Source: Treponema sp. J25 (GTDB lineage Bacteria; Spirochaetota; Spirochaetia; Treponematales; Breznakiellaceae). From it: a stretch of DNA of 64,000 nucleotides. This document shows, piece by piece, positions 58,971 through 64,000 of the stretch. Every line of letters starts with the position of its first letter. The first letter of the stretch is position 1. The notes below the pieces were generated by a model, which saw nothing but the letters and a program-made list of their open reading frames with translations, was not told where the DNA came from and ran no database searches. The stretch lies in the NCBI RefSeq assembly GCF_004343725.1, contig NZ_PTQW01000031.1, positions 1 to 64,000 of the forward strand. The letters are read 5' to 3'. The position numbers and the translations under genes are program-made.

Positions 58971-58985
58971 AGCTACTCCTGAAAA

Positions 58986-59004
58986 AAGAACAGCCCCTGT
59001 TCTT
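58986..59004 (-). terminator. Terminator-like hairpin between cdsA and dxr
   Basis: AAGAACAG-CCC-CTGTTCTT, followed on the minus strand by TTTTC. It could reduce expression of dxr and rseP relative to cdsA, although these are otherwise one run. Confidence 0.6.
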
Positions 59005-59064
59005 GGGTGATTGTTTCGTATTTTTCGGCAGGCTGCCCCCCGTGTTCATCCCATTACTTTCCTG

Positions 59065-59928
59065 TTAGATTGAGAAAAGTATCCAATATAAAGCGTAATA
59101 CACAGGGGCGGCAAGTACCAGGGAATCAATAGAATCCAGGATACCCCCGCGTCCGGGGATAAGCCCCCCTGAATCCTTGACGGAGCTGCTTCTTTTCATA
59201 GTCGATTCTGCTAAATCTCCTATAATGGCCATGATTCCTGTCCCCAGGCCAAGCAATGCTCCTGCCCCAAGAGAAGGAAGATTTCGAGGAACAAAGGCTG
59301 CAGGAAAAAGCAAAACCGCCCCTATCCCGATGCCAAGGGACGTTAAGAGCCCTCCGATAAAGCCGGCCACACTTTTGTTGGGACTAGCGGGAATAAGGCC
59401 CCGATTACCATTCCCCAGGGTCATCCCAATGGCCCAGGCAAGGGAATCATTGCCAAATACCATGAGTAAAAAGGTAAGCAAGACCACGGTGGGATGGGGC
59501 AAAAGGGTGAGTCGGATAAGCCAGATAAGAAAAAGCCCCGGGTATATCATTACCGATAAGCCTGAGGTAATACGATCAATGGTGAGTTCTATTTCTTTCT
59601 GTGAAGAAAAAATACGAGAAGAAATGAGCCAGGTGGCACCAAAAATAAAAGAAGCCGCCACCATCTCTCCGGGAACGCCAAAACTTACCGAAAGGGTGCT
59701 TGCCGCCGGAGCGAGGGCTCCCAGGATAAGGGCTTCCCAGGTTGGTAAGCTATAATGCTTTTTTGAAATCAGCCACGAGAATTCCAGAGCCCCAAGGGAA
59801 CTTACCAGGACCACAATACAATTCACTGCCAGGTGATGATAATGGGGAAAAAACACCACAATCCCTACAATGAGGGGTAGGCCGACAAAAAAAATAAGAA
59901 GCCGTTCTATGAGTTTTTTTATATTCAT
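59065..59928 (-). CDS. cdsA: Phosphatidate cytidylyltransferase
   Basis: 287 residues with about seven membrane spans. The C-terminal signature (STMKRSSSVKDSGGLIPGRG, then DSIDSL) is complete. Makes CDP-diacylglycerol for phospholipids. It overlaps uppS by 4 nt. Confidence 0.93.
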   Translation of the reverse strand: MNIKKLIERLLIFFVGLPLIVGIVVFFPHYHHLAVNCIVVLVSSLGALEFSWLISKKHYSLPTWEALILGALAPAASTLSVSFGVPGEMVAASFIFGATWLISSRIFSSQKEIELTIDRITSGLSVMIYPGLFLIWLIRLTLLPHPTVVLLTFLLMVFGNDSLAWAIGMTLGNGNRGLIPASPNKSVAGFIGGLLTSLGIGIGAVLLFPAAFVPRNLPSLGAGALLGLGTGIMAIIGDLAESTMKRSSSVKDSGGLIPGRGGILDSIDSLVLAAPVYYALYWILFSI

Positions 59929-60620
59929 AGGCCACCAAACCGTCGTTGTCGCTTTGAATAATCTTCAATGGCGGCGACGAGATCTTCCCGATCCCAGTCG
60001 GGCCATAGTTTATCAGAAAAATAATATTCACTATAGGCGGATTCCCAAAGGAGAAAGTTACTCGACCGTTTTTCTGAGGCAGTGCGAATAATAAGATCCG
60101 GATCAGGAATGTCAGGATTATCAAGATAGCTCTGAACCAGACTTTCAGTGATTGCTTCTTCGGGGACGCCATCTTTCACTATTTTTTTAATGGCCCGGAC
60201 AATCTCGTCTCGTCCTCCATAATTAAAGGCAAGGATAACGGTCATGCCGGTATACGTACGGGTAAGGTCCGCTACAGTTTTGAGTTCCTGGGCTATGTCG
60301 GAAGGGAGTCCATCCAGGTTCCCCGCATGGCGGATCCGGATACTGTGTTGGACGTAAAAGTCAAGTTCTTTCATGAGATACTGCTTCACGAGTCCCATAA
60401 GGAACCCAACCTCATCCTGGGTTCGTTTCCAGTTTTCTGTGGAGAAGGTGTACAGCGTAAGATAGGAAATTCCTAATTCTCGAGCGGCCGCAACAATCCG
60501 CTTCGCCGCCTTAAGCCCCTCCAGGTGCCCCCGGGTGCGGTTTTGATTTCTTGCGACGGCCCAGCGTCCATTCCCATCCATGATGATCCCCACATGGGGT
60601 GGAACGTGTATAGCTGACAT
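59925..60620 (-). CDS. uppS: Isoprenyl (undecaprenyl) diphosphate synthase
   Basis: 231 residues. HVGIIMDGNGRWA with the catalytic Asp, the TLYTFSTENW block and RTASEKRSSNFLLW are standard cis-prenyltransferase motifs. Provides lipid carrier for cell-wall and glycan synthesis. Confidence 0.95.
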   Translation of the reverse strand: MSAIHVPPHVGIIMDGNGRWAVARNQNRTRGHLEGLKAAKRIVAAARELGISYLTLYTFSTENWKRTQDEVGFLMGLVKQYLMKELDFYVQHSIRIRHAGNLDGLPSDIAQELKTVADLTRTYTGMTVILAFNYGGRDEIVRAIKKIVKDGVPEEAITESLVQSYLDNPDIPDPDLIIRTASEKRSSNFLLWESAYSEYYFSDKLWPDWDREDLVAAIEDYSKRQRRFGGL

Positions 60621-61174
60621 TATACTTCCATTATTTCTTTTTCTTTTTCTTCCAGAATATGATTTATTTCTTTAATGTATTTGTCCGTAAGGTTCTGGAG
60701 TTCCTCAGAGGCTCGCTGTTCTTCGTCTTCCGTTAATTCTCCGTCTTTAAGGGCCTTTTTTAATTCCTCGTTTCCATCCCGTCGAATATTCCGAACAGCC
60801 ACACGGCTCTGCTCTGCCATGTTTTTTGCCTGTTTGGCCAGTTCTTTGCGCCGTTCTTCCGTAAGCGGGGGAATCGCAATTCGAATCACCTTACCATCAT
60901 TGGAAGGATTAAGTGAAAGCTCAGAGGTACGAATAGCCTTTTCGATTTCCCCGATAAGGCTCCTATCCCAGGGCTGAATGACGATAAGTCGCGCTTCCGG
61001 AATAGAAATATTTGCTACCTGGTTAAGAGGTGTCTTTTCACCATAATAATCCACACGGATTTTCTCAAAAAGAGCTGCGGAAGCCCGACCGGTTCGAAGG
61101 GTGGCAAACTCGTCTTTGAGGCTCGCAATCGTTTTTTTCATCCGATCTTCGGCGTTTTTTAGTGCACTGTGCAT
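60620..61174 (-). CDS. frr: Ribosome recycling factor
   Basis: 184 residues. The three-helix RRF pattern is complete (TGRASAALFEKIRVDYYG, NISIPEARLIVIQPWD, RDGNEELKKALKDGELTEDE). Its stop overlaps the start of uppS. The ATG at 61174 follows GAGGAG, but no promoter is seen, so it depends on readthrough from tsf or a hidden promoter. Confidence 0.96.
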   Translation of the reverse strand: MHSALKNAEDRMKKTIASLKDEFATLRTGRASAALFEKIRVDYYGEKTPLNQVANISIPEARLIVIQPWDRSLIGEIEKAIRTSELSLNPSNDGKVIRIAIPPLTEERRKELAKQAKNMAEQSRVAVRNIRRDGNEELKKALKDGELTEDEEQRASEELQNLTDKYIKEINHILEEKEKEIMEV

Positions 61175-61202
61175 AGATATCTCCTCTTCTAAAAGGTCCC
61201 AG

Positions 61203-61230
61203 AAAAAGGGAGAACCCTCTGGGTTCTCCC
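61203..61230 (-). terminator. Strong terminator after tsf
   Basis: GGGAGAACCC-TCT-GGGTTCTCCC, a perfect 10-bp stem, followed on the minus strand by TTTTTC. It would limit transcription from rpsB-tsf into frr. Confidence 0.85.
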
Positions 61231-61245
61231 CGGTACGACGAAACG

Positions 61246-62094
61246 TTATTGACCGACCCTAAAGTAGACGTATTCACTAATGGAGAGCTGGGCCCCCACT
61301 TTTTTGCCTGTCTCCTCTAATACTTTTGCAACCGAAACCTTTTCGTCCTTCACAAAGCCCTGATCGAGCAAACAAATTTCTGCAAGGTACTTGGAAACCT
61401 TACCTTTCAGGATATTATCGAATACGGCGGCGGGCTTGCCTTTCATCTTTTCATCCGCTTCCATCTGTTTCCGGAAGATTTCTTCCTGTTCTGCCAGGTG
61501 AGCGGGATCCACATGATTTTTATCGAGGGCATAGGGGTTAAACGCTGCAATGTGAAGGGCAAGATCAAATGCGAGGGTCTTTACCGCTTCCGTCTGAAGC
61601 GCCTCTGGTTTGTCCGCCGCAAGCTTGACTACCACGCCGATTAAGCCATCCCCATGGATGTAGCTGGTCAGGTATTCATTAGGAGCGGCGGTGATCATCT
61701 TAAGACGCTTTAGCCCCATGTTTTCTCGAATTTTGGTAGCCAGATCGGTAACCATCGCATGGAGTTCATCGGTGGGTTCCTGATACCCCTTTTCCAGCGC
61801 TACCTCTACAATCTTGTTCCCCAGGGCGATGAAATCGGCGTTGCGGGCCACAAAATCGGTTTCAGAGGAAAGCTCTGCGATAACTGCCCGATTCCCTGCC
61901 ACCTTAACAAAGATCTTTCCTTCATTGGTGGCCCGGTTGGCCCGCTTTTCTACCGCCGCAAGCCCCTTTTCTTTGAGGAGTTTTTCTGCCTTTGCAAAAT
62001 CCCCTTCACAGGCTAGCAGGGCATTCTTACATTCCATCATCCCTGCGCCGGTTTTTTCTCGCAGGGCCTTTACATCAGACGCCTTTATCTCCAC
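61246..62094 (-). CDS. tsf: Translation elongation factor Ts
   Basis: 282 residues. ALREKTGAGMMECKNAL, the TDFVARN Tu-contact motif and VVKLAADKPEAL are intact. Exchanges nucleotide on EF-Tu. It starts 3 nt after rpsB. Confidence 0.97.
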   Translation of the reverse strand: MEIKASDVKALREKTGAGMMECKNALLACEGDFAKAEKLLKEKGLAAVEKRANRATNEGKIFVKVAGNRAVIAELSSETDFVARNADFIALGNKIVEVALEKGYQEPTDELHAMVTDLATKIRENMGLKRLKMITAAPNEYLTSYIHGDGLIGVVVKLAADKPEALQTEAVKTLAFDLALHIAAFNPYALDKNHVDPAHLAEQEEIFRKQMEADEKMKGKPAAVFDNILKGKVSKYLAEICLLDQGFVKDEKVSVAKVLEETGKKVGAQLSISEYVYFRVGQ

Positions 62095-62097
62095 GGT

Positions 62098-62979
62098 TTA
62101 CTCCTTTTCGTAGACCTTATCTACATCCACTGGAAGTTCATCTTCTTCCAGATCCTCATCGTATCCTGCGGTGGACGCCATTTCTTGATCGTAGGATTCG
62201 ATATCGATTTCCCGATCCTCTTCTTTAATGGAAACGTCGGAAAGGAGCCCCTCCGTATCTTCGTCTTCACCCAGGGTTTCCACGATCTTAAGTCCTACCT
62301 CGTTGTCTGCTTCAATGACCGCATTTGCAATAATCTGGGTAAAGAGGGTAATGGCCCGAATCGCATCGTCATTCCCAGGGATAGGGTAGTCGATTCCTTC
62401 GGGATTACAGTTGGTGTCTACCACCGCTACAATGGGAATACCCATCCGCTGGGCTTCTGCCACGGCAATGGCTTCCTTTCGGGTGTCAATCACAAAAAGG
62501 ATGCCGGGCAGTTCCTTCATTTCCTTGATACCCCCGAGGTTTTTCTGAAGCCGGGCTCGTTCTTTTGCGAGGGCAGCAATTTCTTTCTTGGTCAGGTTCT
62601 CGAGACTTCCATCCACTTCCATCTTCTCAAGTTTCTTGAGACGAAGAAGGGATTTTTTTATGGTGGCAAAGTTGGTGAGCATACCCCCAAGCCATCGGTT
62701 GTTGACATAGAACATGCCACACCGTTCTGCTTCTTTTTGAATGGCCTGTTGGGCCTGCTTCTTGGTACCTACAAAGAGTACCGTCTTTCCAGAACTCACC
62801 GTTTTTCGGACCGCCTCATAGGCGTCCTTAATAGCCTGGATGGTCTTCTGCAGGTCAATGATATGGATGCCATTCCGTTCGGCGAAGATGTACTTCTTCA
62901 TCCGTGGGTCCCAGCGTTTGACCTGATGACCAAAGTGTACGCCCGCTTCAAGCAGGCTTTTCATGGTGACCACTGCCAA
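62098..62979 (-). CDS. rpsB: 30S ribosomal protein S2 with acidic C-terminal extension
   Basis: 293 residues from a TTG start at 62979 with GGGAGGA upstream; this gives the family start [18 protein letters not shown]. Starting at the first ATG of the frame (63024) would add 15 unrelated residues. The last ~60 residues are very Asp/Glu-rich, an extension not normal for S2. The conserved core ([20 protein letters not shown]) is intact. Confidence 0.95.
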   Translation of the reverse strand: MAVVTMKSLLEAGVHFGHQVKRWDPRMKKYIFAERNGIHIIDLQKTIQAIKDAYEAVRKTVSSGKTVLFVGTKKQAQQAIQKEAERCGMFYVNNRWLGGMLTNFATIKKSLLRLKKLEKMEVDGSLENLTKKEIAALAKERARLQKNLGGIKEMKELPGILFVIDTRKEAIAVAEAQRMGIPIVAVVDTNCNPEGIDYPIPGNDDAIRAITLFTQIIANAVIEADNEVGLKIVETLGEDEDTEGLLSDVSIKEEDREIDIESYDQEMASTAGYDEDLEEDELPVDVDKVYEKE

Positions 62980-63115
62980 AGTGTCCTCCCTTGTTCGTTT
63001 TGAGGAATCCATAGACCTCCGCAAAACGACTCCTTCTCTCTATCTCACCACCCTACGGTGGCGGAAAATATGAAAATCAGGGCTTTTCACAGCCCTGTTT
63101 TCTTTTTACCTTATA
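62980..63115 (-). promoter_or_regulatory. rpsB promoter and structured leader
   Basis: Extended -10 TG-C-TATAAG (box at 63110-63115) with only a poor -35 (TTTCAT, 17 bp upstream). The ~120-nt leader can form two hairpins: CAGGGCT/AGCCCTG at 63078-63097 with ATTTTC behind it, and CCACC/GGTGG at 63048-63061 near the ribosome site. The layout suggests S2 autoregulation or attenuation. Confidence 0.55.
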
Positions 63116-63138
63116 GCATACCCTGCCTTTTTATGAAA

Positions 63139-63180
63139 GGCCCCTCTGCCGTAGTATCCGACTGTAATTGCTGAGGGGCC
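63139..63180 (-). terminator. Hairpin after maf
   Basis: GGCCCCTC and GAGGGGCC pair over a 26-nt loop and, on the minus strand, lead into TTTCAT. A modest terminator separating maf from rpsB. Confidence 0.5.
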
Positions 63181-63205
63181 CCCATCTGTGGAAATTGGAC
63201 TGCTG

Positions 63206-63808
63206 TTAATCCGTTGATGGCGCAGCCCCATAGGGGTACCCCTGTTCTCGTAATAAGACATACAATTCTCGAATGGGGAGCCCTACGATGTTACTGTAAG
63301 AGCCACGAATCTCGGAGATAAAACAGGCCCCAAGGGACTGGATCTGATAGGCCCCTGCTACCCCCTGCCATTCACCCGTATCAAGGTACCATTCGATTTC
63401 TGAAGGGCTCAGTTCAGCAAAAGTAACATAGCTCGTTATCACCCTGCTTACAATCTGTTCCTTTCGACCCACATACAACGCGAGGGCGGTGATGACCTCC
63501 TGGGTTTTACCAGAAAAACTCTGGAGCATTTCCCGGGCCTCGTCCCGATCCCGAGGTTTCCCGTAGATACGATTGTCCAGGGAGATCACCGTATCGGCCC
63601 CAAGGATCCAGAGGGGAAGCCTCCCCTGGAGGGTTTTGATGGCGGCCTGGACTTTTCGCTCAGCGATGTTTTGTACTTGTTCATGAATCGTGTATCCCGG
63701 CAGGGGAGTCTCATCAATGTAGGAGGGAAGAATTTTAAAAGGTAGGCCCAACTGTTTACACAGTTCCTGCCGACGGAGAGAAGCGGATGCTAAAATAATT
63801 GGTTCCAT
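63206..63808 (-). CDS. Maf-like nucleotide pyrophosphatase
   Basis: 200 residues. LASASLRRQELCKQLG is the family start, with DETP, LGADTVISLDNRIYGKPRD and GVAGAYQIQ downstream. Hydrolyses non-canonical nucleoside triphosphates (dTTP/UTP-type or 7-methyl-GTP subclass, not resolved here). Linked to septation control in Bacillus. Confidence 0.92.
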   Translation of the reverse strand: MEPIILASASLRRQELCKQLGLPFKILPSYIDETPLPGYTIHEQVQNIAERKVQAAIKTLQGRLPLWILGADTVISLDNRIYGKPRDRDEAREMLQSFSGKTQEVITALALYVGRKEQIVSRVITSYVTFAELSPSEIEWYLDTGEWQGVAGAYQIQSLGACFISEIRGSYSNIVGLPIRELYVLLREQGYPYGAAPSTD

Positions 63809-63879
63809 TGTTCCTTCCAGGGTGTTTTGTGATACCTAAAGAGGGGAGATCCTCGTCTGTGATGGGCTATAAAAAATAG

Positions 63880-63953
<74 letters not shown>

Positions 63954-64000
63954 ACTTGACTTGTACCATACTCCAGGGATTCTCCCTTTGTCAAGGGGAC

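Overview
The window looks like part of a spirochaete chromosome, probably from the Treponema group. The evidence is the run rseP-dxr-cdsA-uppS-frr-tsf-rpsB, the run rpsF-ssb-rpsR-(membrane protein)-rplI-dnaB, several spirochaete-type lipoproteins and outer-membrane barrels, and a roughly balanced base composition. Genus is an inference; no 16S gene is present. I see no insertion sequence, phage, CRISPR array or restriction system. One tRNA gene, tRNA-Arg(CCG), lies at the right edge.

Left part (1-21.5 kb), nearly all on the minus strand: envelope and polysaccharide genes. Reading leftwards from 7.2 kb, an operon encodes UDP-glucose dehydrogenase, a flippase-like ABC transporter, GT32, exostosin-like and GT11 glycosyltransferases, a UDP-glucuronate decarboxylase (together giving UDP-xylose), and a gene cut by the window edge. 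The glycosyltransferases are markedly AT-rich. At 7.3-10.8 kb a winged-helix regulator, an aroB with low-complexity inserts and a BamA-like barrel form an operon behind a clear promoter and operator. At 11-17.8 kb a specialised NusG paralogue heads a run with a CapD-type sugar dehydratase, a DegT aminotransferase and a three-subunit molybdenum-hydroxylase set with eroded active-site motifs. Two paralogous outer-membrane barrel proteins, one with a FecR domain, follow at 18-21.5 kb.

Middle (21.6-36.9 kb): an active/inactive pair of secreted M16 peptidases, priA, a family-4 uracil-DNA glycosylase and an RsmI-like methylase. Then comes the most interesting block, a sulfur module at 28.6-34.6 kb. 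It has the three proteins linked to direct homocysteine synthesis in anaerobes (COG1900/DUF39, NIL-ferredoxin, UPF0280/COG2122). These lie next to a CoA-disulfide reductase-rhodanese-TusA-DsrE2 fusion and a Cys-rich MarR-like regulator with a palindromic operator at its promoter. A small exported protein and a SPOR-domain protein follow.

Right part (37-64 kb): conserved housekeeping genes. These include secA with an unusual long stem in its 5' region, nnrD/E, a Nudix hydrolase, DUF445, rlmN, TPR proteins, rsmD, the ribosomal/replication operon at 51-55.6 kb, a CpXC protein, the rseP-to-rpsB block, and maf. Several ribosomal leaders show hairpins suggesting autoregulation.
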